Positions 8,188 to 17,515 of a stretch of DNA of 64,000 bases are shown in pieces; position 1 is the stretch's first letter, and every line of letters starts with the position of its first letter. Below the pieces are notes generated by a model. The model ran no database searches. It was not told where the DNA came from and saw only the letters and a program-made list of their open reading frames with translations. The DNA is from Rhizobium glycinendophyticum (GTDB taxonomy: Bacteria; Pseudomonadota; Alphaproteobacteria; Rhizobiales; Rhizobiaceae): the NCBI RefSeq assembly GCF_006443685.1, contig NZ_VFYP01000001.1, positions 2,170,001 through 2,234,000 on the forward strand, in the 5' to 3' direction. The position numbers and the translations under genes are program-made.

Positions 8188-8859
8188 ATGCCGCAGAAGA
8201 TCCTTATTCTTGGAGGTACTGCCGAAGCACGGGAACTCGCCAGCCGTCTGGTGGACGAGGGCCATGCAGTCACCACCTCGCTGGCCGGGCGCACGCTGGA
8301 CCCGATCCTGCCGCGCGGGGAGGTCCGCATCGGCGGCTTCGGTGGGGCCGACGGTCTTGCTGCCCATATCCGCGAACACGGCTATGACCGCGTCATCGAC
8401 GCCACCCATCCCTTTGCCCGGCGCATTACCGAGAACGCCATCAAGGCGACAGCTGCGACGGGCATAGCGCTTGAGCAGAGACTGCGTCCGCGCTGGCAGA
8501 AACAACCGGGCGACCGATGGCGGTCGGTCGGTTCGCTTCAGGCGGCAGCAAATACCCTACCCGCCGGCGCCACTGTGTTCCTGGCTCTCGGTCGGCAATA
8601 TCTCGATGCGTTTGAGACCAGAGGCGACTGCCGTTTCATCATCCGGATGGTAGATGCCCCGGAGGCGGCGCTTCCCATCCAGGACTACACACTGGTGCTG
8701 GGGAAGCCGGCAAGCGATGCCGTGCGTGAGGCGGACCTCTTCACCGCCCATGGTGTGACCCATCTTGTCTGCCGCAATTCGGGTGGACCGGCCGGATATG
8801 CGAAACTGATTGCGGCGAGACAGCTGGGCCTGCCGGTCATCATGCTTGAACGCGACTGA
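8188..8859 (+). CDS. cobK: Precorrin-6A reductase
   Basis: CobK/CbiJ family NADPH-dependent reductase, about 223 residues, converting precorrin-6A to dihydroprecorrin-6B. The translation begins MPQKILILGGTAEARELA, a dinucleotide-binding start, and contains VIDATHPFA near residue 72 and the C-terminal HLVCRNSGG/KLIAARQLGLPVIM block typical of the family. In-frame ATGs exist at 8110 and 8143, and the latter would overlap cbiD. I picked the one where family similarity starts. It follows cbiD within about 35 bases on the same strand, so co-transcription is likely. The downstream neighbour is convergent. Confidence 0.9.
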   Translation: MPQKILILGGTAEARELASRLVDEGHAVTTSLAGRTLDPILPRGEVRIGGFGGADGLAAHIREHGYDRVIDATHPFARRITENAIKATAATGIALEQRLRPRWQKQPGDRWRSVGSLQAAANTLPAGATVFLALGRQYLDAFETRGDCRFIIRMVDAPEAALPIQDYTLVLGKPASDAVREADLFTAHGVTHLVCRNSGGPAGYAKLIAARQLGLPVIMLERD

Positions 8860-8871
8860 AGAAGCCCGAAA

Positions 8872-11800
8872 TCAGCGGAATTCGAAGATCTGGCGGAAAA
8901 CGCCGGGCGCGATGATCGACAGCGGGTTGATGACCAGATTGGGCTTGGCGCTTGCACCGGTCAGCTTGAAGGTGATGCCAAGCAGTCCACGGTCGCGACC
9001 ATTACCGAGAATGGCGCCGATGACCGGCAATTCGCCAAACAGGCGGTTGAGACCATAGGCCGGCATGAACGTGCCGGTGAGGTCGATCCGCCCTGCCCGG
9101 TCACGGACGATCCCCTGGAACGTGGCCCCGATCTGCTCGCCGCGCACGATGCCGTTCTCGACGCTCAAGGAACCATCAACCACGGAGATGCGGGCAAAGG
9201 CACGCTGGAAGCGGGCCGAACTGACATCGATGTCGCGTCGCACGGCGCTGTTGAGGCTGCGTCCATCAGCGCCGGCCGGCGTCGAGACGATCGACTGCAG
9301 ACGTTCTTCATTGTTAACCTGGACATTCCGCACATCGAGATTGCCGCTCCACGAACCGGGGCGGATCTCGGTCAGTCTCAGATTGGCAAGCCCGCCGCTG
9401 AGACGGTTATAGACATCGAGGAAGCGGACGACGGCGCCAAGGTCGCTGCTGGTAAAGGCCAGTTCCCGCTGCCCCTCCGGAGAGCGCAGCTTGGCAACGA
9501 CCGCCTGACCGCTTCCGGTGACTCCGGAGAAGTCCACCGCATTCACCCGGCCTTTGCTGCCGGAATAGACCAGCGACACGCCCGATAGCGCCTCGTTGCC
9601 GAAGCCGACCACGCGATCGAGCTGGCCGTCGATCCGCACTGCGGGGCCAGAACCACCACCGCCCGCAGCACCGCCGCCATCCTCACTTGCGTCGGGCTGC
9701 TTCAGGATCGAGATCAGCGAGCGGGCATCGAAGGCGCTGCCGTTCGCCTTGACGGAGTACACGCCCTTGGCGTTGCGCACGGTAAGCGCGATATTGTCAT
9801 CGGGCGCCAGACGAACCTTTGAGAAATTGGCGGCCTGCAGGCCGTCCCGATTGATCGACAGCTCGCCTGCGGCCCCGAAGCCATCGCCGGCCAGGATGAA
9901 GTTTTCGATGGTCGACTGATTATTCTCGCCGCTGATCAGGTCAAACTTGGCAGTCGCGCCGATACCCTGCCCCTTGCTCCAGCCGACCCAGGGGACGGTC
10001 AGCGTCGCAGCTCGAAGATCAACCGAAACCCCCTGCCTCTTGTCGCCAAGCCAGGTCATCTCCACAGAAACGGGGCCATCAAGGATGGTGCCGAGGCCGG
10101 GCACCAGCTTGTTGCGCGCGGCATTGTCCAGTTTCGCGCTGATCGTCCGCTCGCGCGCGACGGCATCCGGTCCCGACTGCACCGGCTCGGTCGCCCTGAT
10201 CTCCATCGGAACGTCTTCGACCTTCGCTGTCGCCTCAAGGCGCGCCGCCTGCGGGTCGACCAGCAGTTTCCCCGTCACATCCGTCACGCTTCGCCCGTCA
10301 AACGGCTTTTTCACGTCGACCTGATCGAGGTCGACTTCTGCCTTCCAGACCGGCGGTGGCGGCTTTTGATCAGCAACCAGACCGAACCTCGCTTCGACAT
10401 GCCCCTTCACCTGACCGGCGAGATCGGCGGGTGCGAACTCGGTCCTCTGCAACGCCTCGATCGGCTTGAACGACACCAGTTCCGCCACGGCATCAGCGGT
10501 GCCGCTCACGTCAACGCTGAGATCCGCCATCAGCGGCTTGTCATAGGCTTTCGCCAGAACCAGCGTACCGGCATCCAGCTTTACCACGCGGCCCGACGGA
10601 AAATAGGACCCCGCCGATCGGATCTTCACTTCGACCCGTTCGCCGACCATGTCGATGCGCCCATAGACGTCCCGCAGCGGCGGGATCGTACCGGTCAGGT
10701 TCATCCGGGCATCGTCGACATCCAGACCGATGCGCAACTCGTCCTCCCCAAGGCGCACGGACTGCGGCTCGATCGATAGGCGGTTCTGCGGGATGAACAC
10801 GTCGATCGTGCCACTCGGGATAACGCCGCCATAGATGTTTTCGAGCACCCAATGGCGCGGCTTGGAGGCGATCCAGTAAGGCCAGAGCTGCTTGAGCGCG
10901 GTCGTTTTCAGGTTCTTGACGGCCGCGTTAAAACGAATTTCGGGGCCGGTGCCGCCGAACCGGATCTGCAGCTTGCCCGCGAGATTACCATGGGGCGTGG
11001 ACGCATCGACCGCGTCCAGCTGCAGCAGCTTCTCGTTGACGAGAAAACGGCCATAACCCCTGAGCGAAAACGGAAACGGCGTCTCTCCGGCATCGGGCAC
11101 GTCAGCTCGTCCATTGGAGACCAAAAGGTCGATGCCAAACCCCTTGCCGAATTCCGGACCCTCCGGCAGTCGGTCGAGATCGATCAGACCGCCGGAGATC
11201 GGCAGGATCGTCCGGTCCAGCTGCGCGAGCGAATCGGCGGTCTCGATCGTATTCTTGGTAAAGTCGTAGCCGAAATTGAGGTTTGCCCTGGTGATTTCCT
11301 GCGGCTGACCATCCGAGTAGAAGGTCCCGCCCTGCATGTTGACGGCAAGGTTCAATGCAGGGGCTTCGGAAGCACCACCGCGTTTTGCCGAGAGCAACAA
11401 TTCTGCAGAACCGTCGATCCCCTGCCGGGCGTCGCCGTTCTTTGATCGGCGAAGCAGGAACGGGGTGAGCCGGAAATCGGCGATGCGCATCGTCAGAGAT
11501 TGCGCCTGTCCCCCGACATTGGTGGTCAACGCGGTGAGTTCCGTCTGCTGCCCGTTGACGGAGATAGCACCAAAGATCGACAGCGAATCATCTGCCCCAC
11601 GCTCCATGGCGATATCATCGACAGCGAGCGTCAGCGGACGTCCGCTGGCGGTGGTCGCGGCCACTTCGAGCCCGCCGATCCGCAGCCGGTCGAGGCCGCC
11701 CCGGGCGAAGAAAGACTGGATCCGGTCGAGTTGCTCGAAGGCGCCCGCCAGAACGTTTGGCATCGAATCGATCCGTACCGTGTTCAGGTCTAGCGGCTCA

Positions 11801-12303
11801 CGCTTCGGCAACAGTCGGGCATCGAGGCTGATGCCTTCACTGACAACTTCGCGCACGGAGAAGCGCCCGCCGAGCAAGGCGAGCGGCTCAACAACGAATT
11901 TGACCGATTGCGTCACGGCCACCTGCTGGCCCAGTTCGGCCTGGGTGAGCTTGACGTCATGGGCCTCGACGGTCAGTTCCATGTCGCCGGAGAAGCGCAC
12001 TTCCGTGGACCCGACCACCGCGCGAAACTGCGGAGCAACCGCCTCGTCCAGGACACTTTGCGCGCGGCGCGCCAACGCCTGATCGAGAGCACCGCTTTCC
12101 ACGACGGCATATACACCCATCAAAACGACGAGCCAGAGAGCCGAGAGGCCGCCGAGAATACGGAAGATACGCCGCAGCACGGATCGCCGCGGCGGTGGCG
12201 TGTGCACAATGAGGGGATCCTCGACCTGCGCGGACGGGAGGGCATGCAGCGGCACGATGTCCCGCTTGCGAAACCGTAGCTTTTCGCCCCGGATCTCCGA
12301 CAT
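8872..12303 (-). CDS. Large AsmA-like / DUF3971 (YhdP-type) envelope protein
   Basis: Protein of 1143 residues with a short cytoplasmic, arginine-rich N-terminus, one transmembrane helix (about residues 55-77, LGGLSALWLVVLMGVYAVVE) and a very long beta-rich periplasmic region rich in repeated LxVxxxxL/GxLxL patterns. The C-terminal stretch ending ITFKLTGASAKPNLVINPLSIIAP-like is typical of the AsmA_2/DUF3971 group. Relatives such as TamB and YhdP are proposed to carry phospholipids between inner and outer membranes. The start follows ACCAGGAC, a fair ribosome-binding site; an open frame further upstream has no family features. It is monocistronic, divergent from the peroxiredoxin gene. Confidence 0.85.
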   Translation of the reverse strand: MSEIRGEKLRFRKRDIVPLHALPSAQVEDPLIVHTPPPRRSVLRRIFRILGGLSALWLVVLMGVYAVVESGALDQALARRAQSVLDEAVAPQFRAVVGSTEVRFSGDMELTVEAHDVKLTQAELGQQVAVTQSVKFVVEPLALLGGRFSVREVVSEGISLDARLLPKREPLDLNTVRIDSMPNVLAGAFEQLDRIQSFFARGGLDRLRIGGLEVAATTASGRPLTLAVDDIAMERGADDSLSIFGAISVNGQQTELTALTTNVGGQAQSLTMRIADFRLTPFLLRRSKNGDARQGIDGSAELLLSAKRGGASEAPALNLAVNMQGGTFYSDGQPQEITRANLNFGYDFTKNTIETADSLAQLDRTILPISGGLIDLDRLPEGPEFGKGFGIDLLVSNGRADVPDAGETPFPFSLRGYGRFLVNEKLLQLDAVDASTPHGNLAGKLQIRFGGTGPEIRFNAAVKNLKTTALKQLWPYWIASKPRHWVLENIYGGVIPSGTIDVFIPQNRLSIEPQSVRLGEDELRIGLDVDDARMNLTGTIPPLRDVYGRIDMVGERVEVKIRSAGSYFPSGRVVKLDAGTLVLAKAYDKPLMADLSVDVSGTADAVAELVSFKPIEALQRTEFAPADLAGQVKGHVEARFGLVADQKPPPPVWKAEVDLDQVDVKKPFDGRSVTDVTGKLLVDPQAARLEATAKVEDVPMEIRATEPVQSGPDAVARERTISAKLDNAARNKLVPGLGTILDGPVSVEMTWLGDKRQGVSVDLRAATLTVPWVGWSKGQGIGATAKFDLISGENNQSTIENFILAGDGFGAAGELSINRDGLQAANFSKVRLAPDDNIALTVRNAKGVYSVKANGSAFDARSLISILKQPDASEDGGGAAGGGGSGPAVRIDGQLDRVVGFGNEALSGVSLVYSGSKGRVNAVDFSGVTGSGQAVVAKLRSPEGQRELAFTSSDLGAVVRFLDVYNRLSGGLANLRLTEIRPGSWSGNLDVRNVQVNNEERLQSIVSTPAGADGRSLNSAVRRDIDVSSARFQRAFARISVVDGSLSVENGIVRGEQIGATFQGIVRDRAGRIDLTGTFMPAYGLNRLFGELPVIGAILGNGRDRGLLGITFKLTGASAKPNLVINPLSIIAPGVFRQIFEFR

Positions 12304-12425
12304 GTCCTGGTGATTGTCTCCGTCGATCGATGCCGCTATCAAGTCGCTCTGGACGACCTCCAAGCGGACTATATATCGAGTGCGCCGACAATCACCCACA
12401 AAACAGGCAAAAGAAAGGTTATCCC

Positions 12426-12893
12426 ATGACGGAATTGACTGCCGGGGACAAAGCCCCCGATTTCTCCCTGCCCGCCAATGGTGGCGCCACCGTTTCGCTC
12501 GAGCAATTCTCCGGCAAGCCGCTCGTCCTCTATTTTTACCCGAAGGATGACACCAGCGGCTGCACGGTCGAAGCCGTTGACTTTACGAAGCTTTCGGCTG
12601 ATTTCGCAGCAATTGGCGCGACCGTCGTCGGGGTCTCACCCGACTCGGTGAAGAGCCACGACAAGTTCGCTGCCAAGCACAATCTCTCCGTCCTCCTGGC
12701 CGCCGACGAAACCCATGCAGCCCTGGAGGCCTATGGTGTGTGGAAGGAAAAGAGCATGTACGGCAAGACCTATATGGGCGTCGAGCGCACCACCTTCCTG
12801 ATCGACGGCTCCGGCAAGATTGCCGAGGTCTGGCGCAAGGTGAAGGTGCCCGGCCATGCGGAGGCGGTTCTGAAGGCAGCCCAGGCTCTCTGA
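12426..12893 (+). CDS. bcp: Thiol peroxidase, bacterioferritin comigratory protein type
   Basis: Peroxiredoxin of 155 residues in the BCP/PrxQ class, reducing hydrogen peroxide and organic hydroperoxides in the cytoplasm. The peroxidatic cysteine is C46 in the motif DDTSGCTVEA (the usual form is TPGCT), preceded by YFYPKD. No second cysteine is found five residues later, where many PrxQ proteins have the resolving cysteine, and no other cysteine is present, so it should work as a 1-Cys enzyme dependent on an external thiol. The start is the ATG after AAAGGTTATCCC. The stop codon shares one base with the start of the DUF455 gene. Confidence 0.92.
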   Translation: MTELTAGDKAPDFSLPANGGATVSLEQFSGKPLVLYFYPKDDTSGCTVEAVDFTKLSADFAAIGATVVGVSPDSVKSHDKFAAKHNLSVLLAADETHAALEAYGVWKEKSMYGKTYMGVERTTFLIDGSGKIAEVWRKVKVPGHAEAVLKAAQAL

Positions 12894-13738
12894 TGTCCGA
12901 GATAGCGGTGAGCCAGCCGACGACACCCTTTCATTCGCTGCGCGGGGCAGCCACGCTCGCCATCCTGAGCGCCGACCTCGACGAGAAGACGGCGCTGGCG
13001 CAGGCGGCGGCGGTCCGTTGGCAGGAACGGCGTCTGTCGCTGCGCTCGCCGCTCGATCCGGCCCTGCCCGAGCGGCCGGGTCGGCCGGTGAAGCCTGAAC
13101 TCGTGCCTCCGAAGGCCGTGGAGAAGCGCTCCCTCCACACGCTGCCGGGGCGCATAGCCCTCCTCCATGCGCTGGCGCATATCGAACTCAACGCGGTTGA
13201 TCTTGCGCTCGACATCGTCGCACGCTTTGCCAGCGAACCGGTGCCCCATTCCTTCTTCGATGGCTGGATGAGGGTCGCCTTCGAAGAGGCCAAGCACTTT
13301 CGCATGGTGCGCGACCGCCTGCGCGATCTTGGTGCCGATTATGGCGACATGCCCGCCCATGACGGCTTGTGGCAGGCCGCCCATTCGACCCGCAACGACC
13401 TCACTGCACGACTGGCCGTCGTGCCGCTCATTCTGGAAGCCCGCGGCCTCGACGTCACCCCGGCCCTGCAAGACAAGATGCGCCAAACCGGCGACCTCGA
13501 AAGTGCCGAGGTTTTACGGGTGATCTATGAGGACGAGAAGGGGCATGTCGCCGTCGGGGCGAAGTGGTTTCGATTCCTCTGCGCCCGCGAAAAGCGGGAT
13601 CCGGCCGCCACCTTTCAGGATCTGGTGCGGGCGAATTTCCGCGGCCAGCTGAAGGCGCCCTTCAACGATGTGGCGCGCGCCGAGGCTGGCCTGACACCGT
13701 CATTCTACCGGGTTCTGTCTTCGAAAAACAACTCGTGA
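12893..13738 (+). CDS. DUF455 ferritin-like protein
   Basis: Protein of 281 residues belonging to the DUF455 group, a ferritin-like four-helix family of unknown function. Potential metal ligands sit in helices: AHIELNAVDLALD, FEEAKHFRMV and YEDEKGHVAVG carry the E-x2-H and E-x-x-H type patterns expected for a di-iron site. The ATG overlaps the stop of bcp (TGATG), implying translational coupling with the peroxiredoxin and perhaps a shared role in peroxide or iron handling (inference). A longer open frame begins inside bcp but is a shadow. The substrate is unknown. Confidence 0.82.
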   Translation: MSEIAVSQPTTPFHSLRGAATLAILSADLDEKTALAQAAAVRWQERRLSLRSPLDPALPERPGRPVKPELVPPKAVEKRSLHTLPGRIALLHALAHIELNAVDLALDIVARFASEPVPHSFFDGWMRVAFEEAKHFRMVRDRLRDLGADYGDMPAHDGLWQAAHSTRNDLTARLAVVPLILEARGLDVTPALQDKMRQTGDLESAEVLRVIYEDEKGHVAVGAKWFRFLCAREKRDPAATFQDLVRANFRGQLKAPFNDVARAEAGLTPSFYRVLSSKNNS

Positions 13739-13809
13739 GGGGCACCTGATCCGAGCCGTCTGAACGCTTTGTTAACCCTAATTATGCGTAATTCCCTGGG
13801 CGAGACGAC

Positions 13810-15174
13810 ATGAGACGACTCGCCATCATGCCGCCGCCCAAGGGCTTAAGGCGTGGTCGGACGGGAAGGGGAACGGGCGTGGCAGCGGGCACCAATAACC
13901 AGGTCTTCGGTAGGCGGAAGGAGCCGCATGTCGTCATCTTGGCGAGTGGCGACCGCATCCGCCATATGACCATCAGGCCTTGGATGACGCTGCTCACCGT
14001 CTGCTTTCTCGGGATCCTTGCGCTCGGATATCTCGGCGCCACCACCTATCTCGTTTTGCGCGACAACCTGATCGGCGCCACCATGGCGCGCCAGGCGCGC
14101 ATGCAGCATGAATATGAAGATCGGATCGCAGCGCTCCGTGCTCAGGTCGATCGCGTAACCTCCCGGCAACTGCTTGATCAGCAGGTTGTCGAAGACAAGG
14201 TCGAAAAGCTGCTCGAACAGCAGATGGCGCTCACCTCTCGTCACGGCAAGATCGATGCTCTCCTGCAGGGTGCCGGTGCTGACACGGACCTCCCCGGCGA
14301 CGGCCCCGTGCCGACAGATAGACCGAAGAAGGACGGCAACGAAGCCTCGCTGCCCAACAAGTCAGCTCCGGCCTTTGCCTCCCTGCTTGGCTCGGCAGGC
14401 AAGCAGGAAGCAGCATCGAACCTGGCGCTCGGCTACGTGCCGATGACACAGGAGAACGTAGCCGACCGCGCTGACCGGTTGTTCTCTCATATGACCTTGT
14501 CTCTGAAGGAAATCGAGGCGGAGCAGCTCGAACGGATCGACGAACTGGCAAGCGGCGCTTCCGCAACCGCCGACAAGATCGCCGGTATCCTGAAACGCCA
14601 GGGCGTTCCTGTCGACGAACAGGCGGCGGTCCAAACACAGGACGCCGTCGGCGGTCCTTATCTCGCCCCCCGTTCCGAGCAGGATTTTAACACCTCGCTG
14701 AACGAGCTCGATGCGGCGCTGACCCGGCTCGAATCCGTGCGCGATACCGCGCGCCGCCTGCCCTTTGCCAATCCAGCGCCTGGCCGTGACATCACCAGCC
14801 GCTTCGGCAATCGACCAGATCCGTTCTTCGGTGGCCTTGCCATGCATGCCGGCATCGATTTCCGCGCCCCGACCGGCACCGAAATCCGCACGACCGGCGC
14901 AGGCAAGGTAATCGCGGCAGGCCAGTCGGGCGGCTACGGCAACATGGTCGAGATCGACCACGGCCTGGGCATCTCCACGCGCTACGGCCACATGTCACGC
15001 GTTCTGGTGAAGGTCGGCGACGAGGTGGCGACGGGAGACGTCATCGGCCTCTCCGGCTCGACCGGTCGCTCCACCGGCCCACATCTGCATTACGAAATCC
15101 GCCGCAATGGCGATGCCGTCGACCCCATGCAGTTCCTCAATGCAGGCATGAAGCTCACACCGCTGATCAATTGA
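13810..15174 (+). CDS. Membrane-anchored M23 (LytM-type) peptidase
   Basis: Protein of 454 residues. A basic cytoplasmic head is followed by one transmembrane helix (about residues 57-80), a periplasmic coiled-coil stretch (about 90-150, EDRIAALRAQVDRV onwards) and a C-terminal LytM/M23 domain. That domain has the zinc-site motifs HAGIDF (H-x3-D) and GPHLHYEIR (H-x-H), so it is probably an active peptidoglycan endopeptidase. The coiled coil plus LytM layout resembles proteins acting in cell division or cell elongation. The first ATG has only a weak ribosome-binding site; downstream starts at MPPPKG or later are possible. Confidence 0.87.
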   Translation: MRRLAIMPPPKGLRRGRTGRGTGVAAGTNNQVFGRRKEPHVVILASGDRIRHMTIRPWMTLLTVCFLGILALGYLGATTYLVLRDNLIGATMARQARMQHEYEDRIAALRAQVDRVTSRQLLDQQVVEDKVEKLLEQQMALTSRHGKIDALLQGAGADTDLPGDGPVPTDRPKKDGNEASLPNKSAPAFASLLGSAGKQEAASNLALGYVPMTQENVADRADRLFSHMTLSLKEIEAEQLERIDELASGASATADKIAGILKRQGVPVDEQAAVQTQDAVGGPYLAPRSEQDFNTSLNELDAALTRLESVRDTARRLPFANPAPGRDITSRFGNRPDPFFGGLAMHAGIDFRAPTGTEIRTTGAGKVIAAGQSGGYGNMVEIDHGLGISTRYGHMSRVLVKVGDEVATGDVIGLSGSTGRSTGPHLHYEIRRNGDAVDPMQFLNAGMKLTPLIN

Positions 15175-15222
15175 CGTGAATTCATTTTCCGTTCAACGTG
15201 ATGGTGAACAGGAAACGATCTT

Positions 15223-15846
15223 ATGGATGCAGCGTCGCTTGTGGCTTTTGCCCTCGCATTCTTCCTATTCGCTGCGAGTCCGGGCCCTGATAACATGACC
15301 ATCGTCGCCCGTACGCTGTCGCAGGGCCCTGCGTTTGGGTTTGCCTATGGCGCGGGCACGCTGGTCGGCATTCTGATCTATCTCGCACTCGCCGCCTTCG
15401 GCCTGTCCCTGCTTGCACAGGAGATGGGGATCGTCATGGTCATCCTGCGTTATGCGGGTGCTGCCTATCTCATCTACACCGCCTACCGGCTGTGGACCGA
15501 AACGCCTGTCATTCCGGAAACCACACGCCAGGCCGACCGGCGGGGCCTGTCGACGACCTTCCTGACGGCGATCGCGCTCAACCTCGGCAATCCGAAGATG
15601 CCGTTGTTTTATCTGGCTCTTCTGCCGGGCTTCGTCGGTTCGACCTTCGGCATGGACGACTATGTCGCGCTCGCTTTGGTGATCCTTCTCGTGGAGATCG
15701 TGGTGGTTGGCGGTCATGTCTGGATTGCCGGGCGCGCCCGCTCTCTGCTGCGCATTCCGGCCGTGGTTCAACGGGTGAACCGGATTGCCGGAACCGCCAT
15801 CGGTCTTGCCGGGATCCAGATCCTCTGGACAACCAGGTTGAATTAA
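15223..15846 (+). CDS. LysE/RhtB-family amino-acid exporter
   Basis: Inner-membrane protein of 207 residues with about six hydrophobic helices and the family signatures PGPDNM near residue 22 and the YAGAAYLIYTAYRLW segment. Relatives export lysine, homoserine, threonine or other amino acids. The substrate cannot be told from sequence. The ATG lies eight bases after AGGAAAC. No LysG-type regulator adjoins it. It sits alone between the M23 peptidase and a DEAD-box helicase on the same strand. Confidence 0.9.
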   Translation: MDAASLVAFALAFFLFAASPGPDNMTIVARTLSQGPAFGFAYGAGTLVGILIYLALAAFGLSLLAQEMGIVMVILRYAGAAYLIYTAYRLWTETPVIPETTRQADRRGLSTTFLTAIALNLGNPKMPLFYLALLPGFVGSTFGMDDYVALALVILLVEIVVVGGHVWIAGRARSLLRIPAVVQRVNRIAGTAIGLAGIQILWTTRLN

Positions 15847-15952
15847 ACATGCGCTTTAAGCCTTTGTAGGGTTAAATCCGCCTGTTTCCTTGACTTTCGG
15901 GCCGTTTCCCACTATTCGCCGCAACCATTCGAGCCCATATCACGGGCGACTC

Positions 15953-17509
15953 ATGGATGTTCGCGAGAACAGGAACGGAAACTACTTCCCTTTGACAACT
16001 TTTGCTGACCTTGGCCTGAGCCAGAAAGTCCTTTCAGCCGTCACCGATGCCGGCTACACGACCCCGACCCCGATCCAGGCAGGCGCGATCCCGCCAGCCC
16101 TGCAGCGGCGGGATATCTGCGGCATCGCACAGACGGGGACCGGCAAGACTGCGTCCTTCGTTCTTCCCATGCTGACCTTGCTCGAAAATGGCCGCGCCCG
16201 CGCCCGCATGCCGCGCACATTGATCCTTGAGCCGACCCGAGAACTGGCTGCCCAGGTCGCCGAGAATTTCGAGAAATACGGCAAGAACCACAAGCTCAAC
16301 GTGGCCCTCCTGATCGGCGGCGTCTCCTTTGAAGAGCAGAACCGCAAGCTGGAGCGTGGCGCAGACGTCCTGATCTGCACCCCCGGCCGCCTGCTCGACC
16401 ATTGCGAGCGCGGCAAGCTGTTGATGACCGGCGTAGAAATCCTCGTCATCGATGAAGCCGATCGCATGCTCGACATGGGCTTCATCCCGGATATCGAGCG
16501 CATCGCCAAGATGATCCCGTTTACCCGCCAGACCCTGTTCTTCTCGGCTACCATGCCGCCGGAAATCCAGAAGCTGGCTGACCGCTTCCTGCAGAATCCG
16601 GAACGCGTCGAAGTCGCCAAGCCATCGTCGACAGCACTCACCGTGACGCAGCGTCTCGTTGCCTGCCACAACAAGGACTACGAGAAGCGCGCCAAACTGC
16701 GCGAGCTGATCGGCACCCAGAGCGAGTTGAAGAACGGCATCATCTTCTGCAACCGCAAGAAGGACGTCGCCGACCTTTTCCGGTCGCTGGAACGTCACGG
16801 CTTCTCCGTTGGCGCGCTGCATGGCGACATGGACCAGCGCTCGCGCACCAACATGCTGGCCGGTTTCAAGGACAACCAGATCACGCTTCTGGTCGCCTCC
16901 GACGTTGCCGCCCGCGGCCTCGACATCCCCGATGTCAGCCATGTCTTCAATTTCGACGTACCCATCCATGCGGAGGATTATGTCCACCGCATCGGCCGCA
17001 CCGGTCGTGCCGGCCGTTCGGGCGCAGCCTTCACCCTGGTGACGCGCAGCGACACCAAATTCCTCGACGCCATCGAGAAGCTGATCGGTCAGAAGATCGA
17101 ATGGCACGACGGCGACATCTCCGCGCTTCCGGCTCCGGCGGAGAGCCATGACGAAAGCCGTGGAAAACGTGGTCGCGACAAGGGTCGCGAGCGGCGCGGC
17201 GGTCACAAATCGGATACGCGCAGCGAGTATACCAAACCGGTAGAGGAAGAAGTGGTGGAAGCAGTGAAGGTTGAGGCGGTAAAAGTGGCAGAACCGATGA
17301 AGGCCGAGCCGGTGGCAAATGATCGTCGCGGCGACAAGCGTCACGGCAACAATCCGCGCAACAACCGCAGCAGCCAGGCACCGGCGAACGATGATAATCG
17401 TGATCGTCGTCGCAACCGCTACCATGACCACGACGACGGCCCGACCCCGGTCGGCTTCGGCGATGACATCCCCGCCTTCATGCTCGTCGTGGCCGCTGCC
17501 AAGGCCTGA
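15953..17509 (+). CDS. DEAD-box RNA helicase, RhlE type
   Basis: ATP-dependent RNA helicase of about 518 residues. All core motifs are present: Q-motif FADLGL...TPTPIQ, AQTGTGKT, PTRELA, TPGRLLDH, DEADRMLDMGF, SAT, ARGLD and HRIGRTGRAG. A C-terminal tail of about 130 residues follows. It is rich in R, G, H, D and N with runs such as NRSSQAPANDDNRDRRRNR, which suggests disorder and RNA binding. The overall layout matches RhlE. The start is the ATG at MDVRENRNG; the open frame extends 21 codons upstream without family similarity. Likely roles are ribosome assembly or mRNA turnover. Confidence 0.9.
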   Translation: MDVRENRNGNYFPLTTFADLGLSQKVLSAVTDAGYTTPTPIQAGAIPPALQRRDICGIAQTGTGKTASFVLPMLTLLENGRARARMPRTLILEPTRELAAQVAENFEKYGKNHKLNVALLIGGVSFEEQNRKLERGADVLICTPGRLLDHCERGKLLMTGVEILVIDEADRMLDMGFIPDIERIAKMIPFTRQTLFFSATMPPEIQKLADRFLQNPERVEVAKPSSTALTVTQRLVACHNKDYEKRAKLRELIGTQSELKNGIIFCNRKKDVADLFRSLERHGFSVGALHGDMDQRSRTNMLAGFKDNQITLLVASDVAARGLDIPDVSHVFNFDVPIHAEDYVHRIGRTGRAGRSGAAFTLVTRSDTKFLDAIEKLIGQKIEWHDGDISALPAPAESHDESRGKRGRDKGRERRGGHKSDTRSEYTKPVEEEVVEAVKVEAVKVAEPMKAEPVANDRRGDKRHGNNPRNNRSSQAPANDDNRDRRRNRYHDHDDGPTPVGFGDDIPAFMLVVAAAKA

Positions 17510-17515
17510 CCGTTC

